Source: Anaerolineae bacterium (GTDB lineage Bacteria; Chloroflexota; Anaerolineae; Aggregatilineales; UBA3940). From it: a stretch of DNA of 5,978 nt. Below are positions 1-5,918 of this stretch, piece by piece. How positions within the stretch are numbered: position 1 is the first letter of the stretch; each line of letters opens with the position of its first letter. A program made the translations under genes and the position numbers. Location of the stretch: NCBI GenBank assembly GCA_020852775.1, contig JADZAD010000153.1, positions 1-5,978 of the forward strand, written 5' to 3'. The notes below the pieces were generated by a model that did no database searches, had not been told where the DNA came from, and saw only the letters and a program-made list of their open reading frames with translations.

Positions 1-8
1 GAACGCTG

Positions 9-713
9 ATGAAACACCCTCGTAAAGAAACCCTGTTCATGGCATTGGCCGGGCTGTCGCTGGCGATGCTGGCCTGCACCTGCGGGCCGCTCAGCCAGGT
101 GACAGGCGTCGCGGCCACGATCGAAGCCGCCGCAACTGGCGTCAATGAGCTGGCAACCGAGGCCGGCACGATGCTCACCGAGGCCGCCCCGACGCTGGAT
201 GCGCTCACCACTCAGGCCGCTAATATGGAGCCGACGCTGACCGCGATGGCGGGCCAACTGCCCTCGATGGGCGCTGACGGCTCACTGCGGCAGTGGGCGA
301 TCGCGGCTACTGCCAGCAGCGAGTACGGTAGTGACAGTTGGTCAGCCATGCAGGCAACCGGCGCGCCGAATACGCTGGAGTGCGGCGATATCACGACGGC
401 ATGGGCGAGCGGATCAGGCAGCGGTGTGGATGATCTGACGCTGACCTATGCGGTACCGGTCACGGCGACCGGGATCGAGATTCACCAGACGTACAACCCC
501 GGCTCGATCGTCCGGGTCGAGGTCATCGACCTGAACGGCGCCGCCACCGAAGTCTACAGCGCCCAGCCCGCGGCCTCAGCCGCCTGCCCGGAAGTGCTGC
601 AAATCGCGGTACAGAACGTCCCGACGGTCAACACGGTGAAGATCTATCTTGACCAGAGCGTGATCGGTTCATGGAACGAGATCGACGCAGTCGAGCTGAT
701 TGGTAACCCGTAA
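9..713 (+). CDS. Secreted lipoprotein with Ala/Thr-rich helical stalk and discoidin-like C-terminal domain
   Basis: Predicted 234-residue lipoprotein anchored outside the cell membrane; its ligand is unknown. The N-terminus has a basic n-region (MKHPRKE), a hydrophobic stretch at about residues 9-22 and a lipobox ending at Cys23 (MLAC), followed by a second Cys at 25. Residues about 30-84 are rich in Ala, Thr, Glu, Leu and Met in a helix-like pattern with no aromatic residues, as in an extended stalk. Residues about 95-233 look like a beta-sandwich of the galactose-binding/discoidin type: ATASSEYG, WSAMQATGAPN, CGDITTAW, then alternating hydrophobic strands, ending near W(N)EIDAVEL. Cys125 and Cys193 could form a disulfide. 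Only eight bases precede the ATG, so the ribosome binding site cannot be judged and a start upstream of the window is not excluded; the signal peptide fits this ATG well. The domain assignment is from motif memory, not a search. Confidence 0.75.
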   Translation: MKHPRKETLFMALAGLSLAMLACTCGPLSQVTGVAATIEAAATGVNELATEAGTMLTEAAPTLDALTTQAANMEPTLTAMAGQLPSMGADGSLRQWAIAATASSEYGSDSWSAMQATGAPNTLECGDITTAWASGSGSGVDDLTLTYAVPVTATGIEIHQTYNPGSIVRVEVIDLNGAATEVYSAQPAASAACPEVLQIAVQNVPTVNTVKIYLDQSVIGSWNEIDAVELIGNP

Positions 714-747
714 TCCGGCTTGCTTTCTGCCAGCCAACCGTACACGG

Positions 748-773
748 AGAGCGAGCAGCCTGCTCGCTCTTTT
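748..773 (+). terminator. Rho-independent terminator after the lipoprotein gene
   Basis: A perfect stem AGAGCGAGC / GCTCGCTCT (748-756 with 762-770) encloses a five-base loop, whose outer A and T can also pair, and runs straight into TTT(C). It lies 35 bases after the lipoprotein stop and on the same strand, so it most likely ends that transcript and separates it from the next gene. Confidence 0.8.
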
Positions 774-866
774 CTATGTGATTGGCGGTATTCCTCCCAT
801 CCGCAACCCATCCGCCGAAGCCTGCGTATAGAGTGGTGTAACGCATTGAAGAGGAGGCATGAGACG

Positions 867-1529
867 ATGTCACAATCACCCCAGCGAGGGGGCAATATCA
901 TTATCGGAGTGGTTCTGGTCGGGCTAGGGGCGATGTTCCTGCTTGCCCAGGTTTTTCAGGTTAACCTGCTGCGATTCCTGTGGCCCTTCTTCATTATCAT
1001 CCCGGGGCTGCTGTTCTTCGCGGGGATGGTGGCCGGTGGTAAGGCCGCGGCCCCGCTGGCGATCCCCGGCAGCATCGTGACAATGACTGGCCTGATCCTG
1101 CTCTATCAGGCGACGTTCAACCACTGGCAGAGCTGGGCCTACGCCTGGGCGCTGATTATCCCGACGGCGATCGGCATTGGGATGATGATCTTTGGCACCC
1201 GCAGCGGCACACCAAAGGCTGTGGACGCCGGGATGAAAATGGCGCTGATCGGGCTGGGTGTCTTCCTGGTCGGCGGCTTTTTCTTCGAGGCAGTGATCGG
1301 AATCAGCCGCAATGTACCGACCGCCTGGGTGTGGCCGCTGGCGCTGATCGGCATCGGTGCGTGGCTGCTGCTGCGGTCACGCCGTGCCGTGCCGGCTGGC
1401 CCGCTCGAAGCACCGACTCGCCCGATCGTGACGGTCGAGAAGATAAACCCGAATGGCGGTGCCTCCGCCGCGCCCGCACCGCAGGAGCCCGTGTTCGAGC
1501 CGCTTGACATGACTCGCGGCAAGAAGTAG
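867..1529 (+). CDS. Six-segment membrane protein, DUF5668/LiaF-like transmembrane repeats
   Basis: Predicted 220-residue integral membrane protein of unknown function. The start at ATG 867 is chosen because GAGGAGG (851-857) lies nine bases upstream and the protein then begins MSQSPQRGG before the first membrane segment; the 49 codons open upstream from a TTG at 720 overlap the preceding terminator and look non-coding. Hydrophobic segments lie at about residues 10-30, 36-56, 64-81, 91-110, 123-145 and 153-169. The order GGxxxGxxLxxLGxxFLL followed by a short polar turn and LWPxxIIxPG recurs in weaker form later (LIGLGVFLVGGFFFE ... VWPLALIGIGAWLL), as in the repeated two-helix units of DUF5668 and the membrane part of LiaF. 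A basic cluster (RSRR) at 170-173 and a Pro/Ala-rich tail of about 45 residues follow, predicted cytoplasmic. Terminators on both sides suggest it is transcribed alone. A role in envelope stress sensing would be a guess from the family resemblance. Confidence 0.8.
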   Translation: MSQSPQRGGNIIIGVVLVGLGAMFLLAQVFQVNLLRFLWPFFIIIPGLLFFAGMVAGGKAAAPLAIPGSIVTMTGLILLYQATFNHWQSWAYAWALIIPTAIGIGMMIFGTRSGTPKAVDAGMKMALIGLGVFLVGGFFFEAVIGISRNVPTAWVWPLALIGIGAWLLLRSRRAVPAGPLEAPTRPIVTVEKINPNGGASAAPAPQEPVFEPLDMTRGKK

Positions 1530-1545
1530 CCCTCTCTCCGCAACT

Positions 1546-1593
1546 CACCGGGGATAGGCCGACTCGAAGGGCGGCCTATCCCCGGTGGCTTTT
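1546..1593 (+). terminator. Strong Rho-independent terminator after the membrane protein gene
   Basis: A perfect 16-bp stem, CACCGGGGATAGGCCG (1546-1561) with its exact complement at 1572-1587, encloses a ten-base loop and is followed after GC by TTTT (1590-1593). It starts 16 bases after the stop codon. The long perfect stem and the T run on the plus strand support termination of the upstream gene just before the next promoter. Confidence 0.9.
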
Positions 1594-1620
1594 CGTGCCC
1601 TTCAAAGCCCTCTGACGCGG

Positions 1621-1626
1621 TATAAT
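1621..1626 (+). promoter_or_regulatory. Perfect -10 box (TATAAT) upstream of the MFS transporter gene
   Basis: GCGGTATAATC contains an exact sigma70/SigA -10 hexamer 28 bases after a strong terminator and ahead of a plus-strand gene. No good -35 hexamer is present at 16-18 bases: the closest, TTCAAA at 1601-1606, leaves only 14, and there is no extended TG motif. Transcription would start near 1633, giving a leader of about 80 bases before ATG 1715. The position is convincing, the incomplete promoter less so. Confidence 0.5.
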
Positions 1627-1714
1627 CTCCCCGAATCAGGCGCATGCTGTGCCCGAGTGCCCTGCACCCGCTGTTCTGCTCGCCCGTACCACCTCTTCAA
1701 GAAATGAGCCCTCT

Positions 1715-3163
1715 ATGCAGTATTCCTCCGCAGATGCCAGCCGGAAATGGTTCGTTCTGGTTGCCGTTGGCCTGAGCATGTTCGTCACCGCGATGCACGA
1801 GAACCTTGTCAGTATTGCTATCCCTGAACTGGTGAATGCCTTCGACAGCGACTTCAACACGATGCAGTGGCTGAGTGTCGGCTATTTCCTGTCGCTGGCG
1901 GTGACGCTGGTCAGCATGGGCCGCCTTGGCGACATGATCGGCAAGAAGAAAGTCTTCGTGGCAGGCTTCGGCGTACTGGCGCTGGGCGTATTTCTGCTGG
2001 GGCTTGCCCCGAATGCGGCGCTTGCCAACGCCAGCCGTCCGGTGGTCGGGGTGGGCGCGGCGCTGGCGCTTTCCGTGGGTATCGGCATCCTCACCGAGGA
2101 CTTCCCACCACGCCAGCGCGGGCTGGCTATCGGTCTGATTGGCCTGTTTATCTCCGCGGGCGTCGTGCTTGGCCCGCTGGTGGGCGGGCTGCTGCTCAGG
2201 CTCGGCTCATGGCGCTGGTTGTTCCTCACAACCGCGCCGCTCAACCTGATCGGCATGTTCTTTGCCATGCGCTATGTGCCGGATTCCCCGGCGCGGCCTG
2301 GCCAGCGTTTTGACATCCCCGGCGCGCTGACGTTCGGCGTCGCGCTGCTGGCGCTGCTGCTCGCGCTGACCCTGCCCGAGGGCCAGCAGGCCGCTTCGTT
2401 GAGTCCGCTAAAGCTCTACGGGATCGCGGCGGTGCTGATGGCCGTGTTTGTCGTGATTGAACTGCGCACGGCCCAGCCGATGCTCGACCTGCGCGTATTC
2501 AGGGATCTCGCCCTGACGCTGAACCTGATTATCCTGGCGCTGTTCTTCTTTGGAATGTTCGGGCACATGCTGATGTTCCCGTTCTACCTCAGTACGATGC
2601 GCGGGTTCGAGACAGGCCTTGCCGGGATCCTGCTGGCACTGATCTTCGTAGGGTACGGGGCCGGGGCACCTTTTGCGGGGCGGCTGGTGGATCGCTACGG
2701 CGCGTCAGTCGTGCAGGCCGGGACGCTGCTGCTGCTGGTCGTCGGGTACGCGCTGGTGATGACGCTCAATCTCGATACGACGCCCGCCGGGTTCGTGCTG
2801 CGCGTGATGCTGATGTTCGTGGCGATTGGCTCGCTGCAGGTGGCAAACAACACCGCGATCATGGGGGCGGCTTCACAGGAGCAGCTCGGCGTCATCTCCG
2901 GGGTGCTCTCGACTGCGCGTGCTGTCGGGCAGACGCTGGGCGTGGCCGGGCTGGGCGCGCTGTGGTCTGCCCGAGTGAACTTCCACAGCGGCGCGGTGGT
3001 CGATACCACCACCGCGGCCCCACTGATCCAGGTGCAGGCGCTCAATGAGATGACGCTGGTCGCGCTGCTGGCGGCGGCGCTGGCCCTCGGGCTGGCGATC
3101 TGGGAGTACGTGGTCACCCACGGCTGGAAGCTGCCGGTACGGGTGATCCATCCGGCGGATTAA
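1715..3163 (+). CDS. Major facilitator superfamily transporter, DHA2 (14-TM, EmrB/QacA-like) family
   Basis: Predicted 482-residue proton-coupled drug or metabolite exporter in the cytoplasmic membrane; the substrate is unknown. The length and about 14 hydrophobic segments fit the DHA2 family. Visible motifs are motif A after the second segment (GRLGDMIGKKKVF, residues 69-81), the motif B region with Arg108 (SRPVVGVGAAL), motif C in segment five (GVVLGPLVGG, 149-158) and the following SWRWLFL (165-171). The first segment carries MHENLVSIAIPEL (27-39) where the family usually has LDxTIVNVALP, so the usual Asp is His28 with Glu29 beside it. The second half has a weaker motif A copy (GRLVDRYGASVV). 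ATG 1715 is preferred because the next residues lead directly into segment one; the frame is open to a GTG at 1649 that would add 22 Pro/Cys/Arg-containing residues unlike a membrane protein start. No strong Shine-Dalgarno is seen for either. It converges on the feo operon; a functional link is not evident. Confidence 0.85.
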   Translation: MQYSSADASRKWFVLVAVGLSMFVTAMHENLVSIAIPELVNAFDSDFNTMQWLSVGYFLSLAVTLVSMGRLGDMIGKKKVFVAGFGVLALGVFLLGLAPNAALANASRPVVGVGAALALSVGIGILTEDFPPRQRGLAIGLIGLFISAGVVLGPLVGGLLLRLGSWRWLFLTTAPLNLIGMFFAMRYVPDSPARPGQRFDIPGALTFGVALLALLLALTLPEGQQAASLSPLKLYGIAAVLMAVFVVIELRTAQPMLDLRVFRDLALTLNLIILALFFFGMFGHMLMFPFYLSTMRGFETGLAGILLALIFVGYGAGAPFAGRLVDRYGASVVQAGTLLLLVVGYALVMTLNLDTTPAGFVLRVMLMFVAIGSLQVANNTAIMGAASQEQLGVISGVLSTARAVGQTLGVAGLGALWSARVNFHSGAVVDTTTAAPLIQVQALNEMTLVALLAAALALGLAIWEYVVTHGWKLPVRVIHPAD

Positions 3164-3165
3164 CT

Positions 3166-3196
3166 AAACAAAAAGGGCGAGCCACCCGGCCCGCCC
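3166..3196 (-). terminator. Terminator of the feo operon in the convergent gap
   Basis: Read on the minus strand, GGGCG and CGCCC arms (3192-3196 and 3175-3179) enclose a further three-base pairing (GCC/GGC) and a four-base loop, and are followed by TTTTTGTTT (3174-3166). It begins 16 bases after the permease stop codon. The T run exists only on the minus strand, so it serves the feo operon; the same hairpin lacks a T run for the transporter gene on the plus strand, which ends three bases away from the tract. Confidence 0.77.
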
Positions 3197-3212
3197 TGCT
3201 GCGTTCTGTATC

Positions 3213-4622
3213 TCAGAGGAGCCTGCTCAGGCTGGCGACAATGAACGTCACCATGAAGCCAAGCACGATCGGCAGGAGCGTGGCGACCGCCGTCCATTTC
3301 AGGTTGCGCGTCTCGTTCCAGATCGTCAGGATGGTCGTGCTGCACGGGTTATGCAGCAGGCTGAACAGCATCAGGTTGACGGCGGTGAGCAGAGTCCAGC
3401 CTCCGGCCTGTGTCAGCACCGTGTAGACCTGCGCATTATCCAGCTCGAGCATCACCCCTGCCTGTGCGCCGACAAGGTTGCGGCCCAGTGTCAGGGTGAG
3501 CATCAGGATAGTAGGGATAATGATCTCATTGGCCGGGATTGCGACGATATAGGCCATGAGGATCACCCCGTTAAGCCCCAGCAGCAGGCCAAACGGATTG
3601 AGCGCGTTCACCATGTGCCCGGCGATGCTGGTCCCGTCAATGAAGATGTTGCTCGTCAGCCAGATGATCGCCCCGGCGGGTGCGGCCATCGTGACGGCGC
3701 GCCACAGCACGATCAGGGTGCGGTCAATGATCGAGGTGTAGATCGTCTGCAACACCCGTGGTGGGCGGTAGGGCGGCAGTTCGAGGCTGAAGGTGGAGGC
3801 TTCTCCCTTGAGCCACGTGCGCGAGAGCACCGCCGAGACAAGCAGTGTCATGATGATGCCCAGCACCGCAATCGCAACGACGCTGGAAGCGGCGACGAGG
3901 CTTGCCAGGGCGGGGGATGCGGTCGCACCGATGAAGATCGTGCCCATCAGGATCAGAGTCGGCCAGCGCCCGTTGCAGATGCTGAAGTTGTTGGTGATGA
4001 TCGCGATCAGGCGCTCACGCGGGCTGTCGATGATGCGCGTCGAAACCACGCCAGCGGCGTTGCAGCCGTAGCCCATCATCATCGACATCGCCTGCTTGCC
4101 GTGCGCGCCGGCCCGTTTGAACAGACGGTCGAGGTTGAAGGCAATGCGCGGCAGGTAGCCGAAGTCCTCAAGCAGGGTGAAGAGCGGAAAGAAGATCGCC
4201 ATCGGTGGGAGCATCACCGCCACGACCCAGGCCGTCGCCAGGTAGACGCCGTCGATCAGCAGCCCGGCAAGCCATACCGGGGCGCTCAGTGAGGCTGCCG
4301 CGCTGTGCAGTGCCTGATAGACCGTGCCGAGCAGGAAGTTGCCGAGTAGCCTGGAGGGGATGTTCGCCCCGGTAATCGTCAGCCAGAAGACCGCCATCAG
4401 CATCAGCAGCATGATCGGGAAGCCGAACACCCGGCTGGTCAGCAGGCGGTCGAGCGACCGGTCAAAGGTGAAGCGGCGCGGCGCATCGGGCCGCGTGACC
4501 GCGCGGTCAGCGATCTGGCTGGCATCGGTGTAGATCGACTCCATCAGCCGGTCGTGGAACTCTGCGCCAATCTGCTGGCGCAGGGAATCAGCGTTCGAAA
4601 GCAGATGATCAACTGAATTCAT
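3213..4622 (-). CDS. feoB: Ferrous iron transporter FeoB, separate membrane (permease) subunit
   Basis: Predicted 469-residue membrane half of FeoB, which moves Fe2+ across the cytoplasmic membrane. It starts with about 60 soluble residues matching the linker that normally follows the GDI domain (EFHDRLMESIYTDA, then FDRSLDRLLTSRVFGFPIM), so nothing of the usual FeoB order seems lost. Conserved features: PLFTLLEDFGYLPR with Glu152; the Gate motif MGYGCNAAGVVSTR with Cys186; IIDSPRERL (196-204); NNFSICNGRWPTL with Cys215; IPANEIIIP (362-370); and LLHNPCSTT with Cys427. GCNAAG in place of the enterobacterial GCNVP is, to my knowledge, typical of the clostridial-type FeoB class. About eight or more membrane segments follow the linker. 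The ATG is fixed by GGAGG six bases upstream, and only one base separates it from the stop of the GTPase gene, so the two are probably translated in a coupled way. It is the last gene of the operon. Confidence 0.92.
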   Translation of the reverse strand: MNSVDHLLSNADSLRQQIGAEFHDRLMESIYTDASQIADRAVTRPDAPRRFTFDRSLDRLLTSRVFGFPIMLLMLMAVFWLTITGANIPSRLLGNFLLGTVYQALHSAAASLSAPVWLAGLLIDGVYLATAWVVAVMLPPMAIFFPLFTLLEDFGYLPRIAFNLDRLFKRAGAHGKQAMSMMMGYGCNAAGVVSTRIIDSPRERLIAIITNNFSICNGRWPTLILMGTIFIGATASPALASLVAASSVVAIAVLGIIMTLLVSAVLSRTWLKGEASTFSLELPPYRPPRVLQTIYTSIIDRTLIVLWRAVTMAAPAGAIIWLTSNIFIDGTSIAGHMVNALNPFGLLLGLNGVILMAYIVAIPANEIIIPTILMLTLTLGRNLVGAQAGVMLELDNAQVYTVLTQAGGWTLLTAVNLMLFSLLHNPCSTTILTIWNETRNLKWTAVATLLPIVLGFMVTFIVASLSRLL

Positions 4623-4623
4623 G

Positions 4624-5481
4624 TCAGGCCTCCGTGTTCAGGGCCGGAGTTAGTGCTGTGAGGGGGATGGCAGCCACCGGCTGGGCCAGCGATCCGAGCG
4701 TGCCGTCACGTACCGCGGCCACTATGCTGGGGTCTCCTTCGAGCAGGCGCAGCGCGACCCAGCGGGTGTTCGGCAGGCCGGGGAACCGGCCGCGAAGCTG
4801 CTCATCAAGGGCCTTCACCGCGTGTTCAACCTGCGGATCGCGGTACTGGATGCGATGGGGGCGTGCCGGGTAGTTCCCCGCAGCGACCTCGGCGACCGCG
4901 GCGAGCAGTTCGCTGATGCCCTCACCCTGCCGCGCCGCCATCGGTACCACTGGCACGCCCAGGCTGCGGGCAAGGCTGCGCTCATCGACGCTGATGCCAT
5001 GCCGCCGCGCTTCGTCCATCAGGTTCAGCGCGACGACCATCCGGTCAGTGATCTCCAGCACCTGCAGGGCGAGGTTAAGGTTGCGCTCGAGGCGGGTGGC
5101 ATCGACAACGACGATCGTCACGTCAGGCCGCCCGAAAAGGATGAAATCCCGCGCGACCTCTTCATCAGAGCTGGTAGAGAGCAGCGAGTAGGTGCCCGGG
5201 AGATCGACGATCTTGAAGCGCTTCTCACCAAAGATGAAACCACCTTCGGCCCGCGCCACCGTTTTCCCTGGCCAGTTGCCGGTGTGCTGCCGCAGCCCGG
5301 TGAGCGCGTTGAAGACAGTGCTTTTGCCGGTGTTCGGGTTGCCTGCCAGCGCCACGATATGGTCGAAGGCGTCCATGTTGATGCCTAGCTTGACGAGCCG
5401 GGCGTTGTTATACAATGCACAGGTGGTGCAGGCCGCGGTGGGCGGAGCGGGCAGGTTCTCTGTGCTGATATGTGTCGTCAT
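4624..5481 (-). CDS. feoB: Ferrous iron transporter FeoB, separate soluble GTPase (G + GDI) subunit with N-terminal CxxC
   Basis: Predicted 285-residue cytoplasmic GTP-binding half of FeoB, which drives or gates Fe2+ uptake through the permease encoded next. G motifs are all visible: G1 GNPNTGKST (47-55), the switch I region GNWPGKTV with Thr74, G3 DLPGTYSL (93-100), G4 NLMD (153-156) and a G5-like MAAR (181-184) where SAR is more usual. Residues about 205-270 (EHAVKALDEQL ... RWVALRLLEGDP) match the helical GDI domain. The first 36 residues form an extension with Cys18-x2-Cys21 (ACTTCALYNNARLVKLG), a feature I recall from clostridial-type FeoB proteins. The start is supported by AGGAGGT (5488-5494) seven bases upstream and by the ATGA overlap with the feoA stop. 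A full-length FeoB would be about 650-750 residues; here the chain stops at the GDI/membrane boundary. Function is secure by motif; the need for pairing with the permease is inferred from context. Confidence 0.93.
   Translation of the reverse strand: MTTHISTENLPAPPTAACTTCALYNNARLVKLGINMDAFDHIVALAGNPNTGKSTVFNALTGLRQHTGNWPGKTVARAEGGFIFGEKRFKIVDLPGTYSLLSTSSDEEVARDFILFGRPDVTIVVVDATRLERNLNLALQVLEITDRMVVALNLMDEARRHGISVDERSLARSLGVPVVPMAARQGEGISELLAAVAEVAAGNYPARPHRIQYRDPQVEHAVKALDEQLRGRFPGLPNTRWVALRLLEGDPSIVAAVRDGTLGSLAQPVAAIPLTALTPALNTEA
4629..4633 (-). promoter_or_regulatory. Ribosome binding site of the FeoB permease subunit, inside the end of the GTPase gene
   Basis: On the minus strand GGAGG is followed by CCTGAC and then ATG, a six-base spacing. 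It lies within the last codons of the GTPase ORF, whose TGA sits between the site and the new start. This supports true initiation at 4622 and argues that the two FeoB halves are separate polypeptides. Confidence 0.8.
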
Positions 5482-5747
5482 GCTGATACCTCCTGGCTGA
5501 CAGGCTCAATCTCGATTTGCCTGGCCTGCTCGCGGCGCAGGGCGATCAGCGCGCCACGCACAAGGTAGGCGGTGGGGTCACCCAGCGGGCTGGCCATCTC
5601 GGCGAAGAGGATCGTGCCGGGGAGGATGCCGAGATCCATCATGCGGCGGCGTTCGGCCCCCTGCATCCGCAGGGCGGTGACCTGCGCTGCCGCCCCCGCA
5701 GGAAGGCGGTCAAGAGTCGTTTCAGAGTCACTGTCTGCTGTGATCAT
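5478..5747 (-). CDS. feoA: FeoA, small SH3-like ferrous iron transport protein
   Basis: Predicted 89-residue cytoplasmic protein, the normal FeoA size of about 75-90 residues. FeoA proteins have an SH3-like fold related to the C-terminal domain of DtxR regulators and are thought to bind FeoB and tune its activity. The core pattern is clear: LDRLPAGAAAQV, then ERRRMMDLGILPGT, ASPLGDP, AYLVRGALIALRREQARQIEI. The ATG at 5747 is chosen because it precedes the domain directly, has GGAG ten bases upstream, and lies about 34 bases downstream of the predicted transcription start. The frame stays open to 5870, but that extension would cross the -10 box and the operator, so it is not coding; another ATG at 5777 would sit almost at the transcript end. 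First gene of the operon; its stop overlaps the next start by four bases. Confidence 0.92.
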   Translation of the reverse strand: MITADSDSETTLDRLPAGAAAQVTALRMQGAERRRMMDLGILPGTILFAEMASPLGDPTAYLVRGALIALRREQARQIEIEPVSQEVSA

Positions 5748-5786
5748 TATTCCGATACTCCGGATACATCTTGTCATCTTAAGAGG

Positions 5787-5808
5787 TATTTTAGGGCATA
5801 CTAAAATA
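5787..5808. promoter_or_regulatory. Perfect inverted repeat over the feo promoter, probable iron-repressor operator
   Basis: TATTTTAG (5787-5794) is repeated in exact inverse as CTAAAATA (5801-5808) with a six-base spacer GGCATA. The dyad covers the whole -10 box and most of the spacer between the two hexamers, so a bound protein would block RNA polymerase. The TTAG...CTAA core recalls DtxR/IdeR/MntR-type sites, but spacing and flanks do not match the classical 19-bp DtxR box exactly; a Fur-family protein is the alternative. No regulator gene is in the window. The repeat itself is seen directly; the regulator is inferred. Confidence 0.65.
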
Positions 5809-5816
5809 AAAGTCAA
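5788..5816 (-). promoter_or_regulatory. Sigma70/SigA-type promoter of the feo operon
   Basis: On the minus strand TTGACT (5816-5811) is followed by exactly 17 bases and TAAAAT (5793-5788). Both hexamers differ from consensus at one position. Transcription should start near 5781, leaving an A/T-rich leader of about 34 bases before the feoA ATG. The stretch from about 5745 to 5860 is visibly more AT-rich than the rest of the window, as expected for a promoter region. Confidence 0.8.
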
Positions 5817-5856
5817 GAGCAATATGGTTATGAGTTTTGATGCCAGCAGATAATCA

Positions 5857-5892
5857 GAAAGAGACACCACCTGAGAGGCATCAGGTGGTGTC
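5857..5892 (-). terminator. Hairpin terminator upstream of the feo operon
   Basis: A perfect 12-bp stem, GACACCACCTGA (5863-5874) with its complement at 5881-5892, encloses a six-base loop. On the minus strand it is followed by TCTTTCTGATT, a moderately T-rich tail; on the plus strand the tail is AGGAAAAGC, which does not fit. It therefore probably ends a minus-strand transcript coming from beyond the right edge and insulates the feo promoter about 47 bases away. Confidence 0.62.
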
Positions 5893-5918
5893 AGGAAAAG
5901 CGAGCCAGTCTGGGCGGA

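Noticed and set aside
827..832. TATAGA as a -10 box for the gene at 867
   Set aside because: Position fits, but no -35 hexamer lies at 16-18 bases and the match to consensus is modest, so it is not listed as a feature.
720..866. 49-codon upstream extension of the membrane protein ORF from a TTG
   Set aside because: It runs through the hairpin terminator at 748-773, its residues look non-coding, and ATG 867 has a strong GAGGAGG site at the right distance.
1867..2313. 148-codon plus-strand ORF inside the transporter gene
   Set aside because: It is an out-of-frame Arg/Gly/Ala-rich reading of the transporter coding sequence.
3175..3196. Hairpin as a terminator for the plus-strand transporter gene
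   Set aside because: No T run follows on the plus strand, whereas the minus strand has TTTTTGTTT; it may still slow polymerase, but the evidence favours the feo operon only.
3351..4292. Long plus-strand ORF of 313 codons opposite the FeoB permease
   Set aside because: It is antisense to a gene with clear FeoB motifs; its His/Asp/Gln/Arg-rich composition is that of a reverse-frame shadow in GC-rich DNA.
4822..5388. Plus-strand ORF of 188 codons opposite the FeoB GTPase
   Set aside because: It covers the G-motif coding region on the other strand and has no recognisable motif or ribosome binding site, so it is a shadow.
5748..5870. FeoA with a hydrophobic N-terminal extension starting at 5870
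   Set aside because: The apparent membrane-like segment is translated from the AT-rich promoter, operator and hairpin; FeoA proteins are about 75-90 residues and the short start gives 89.
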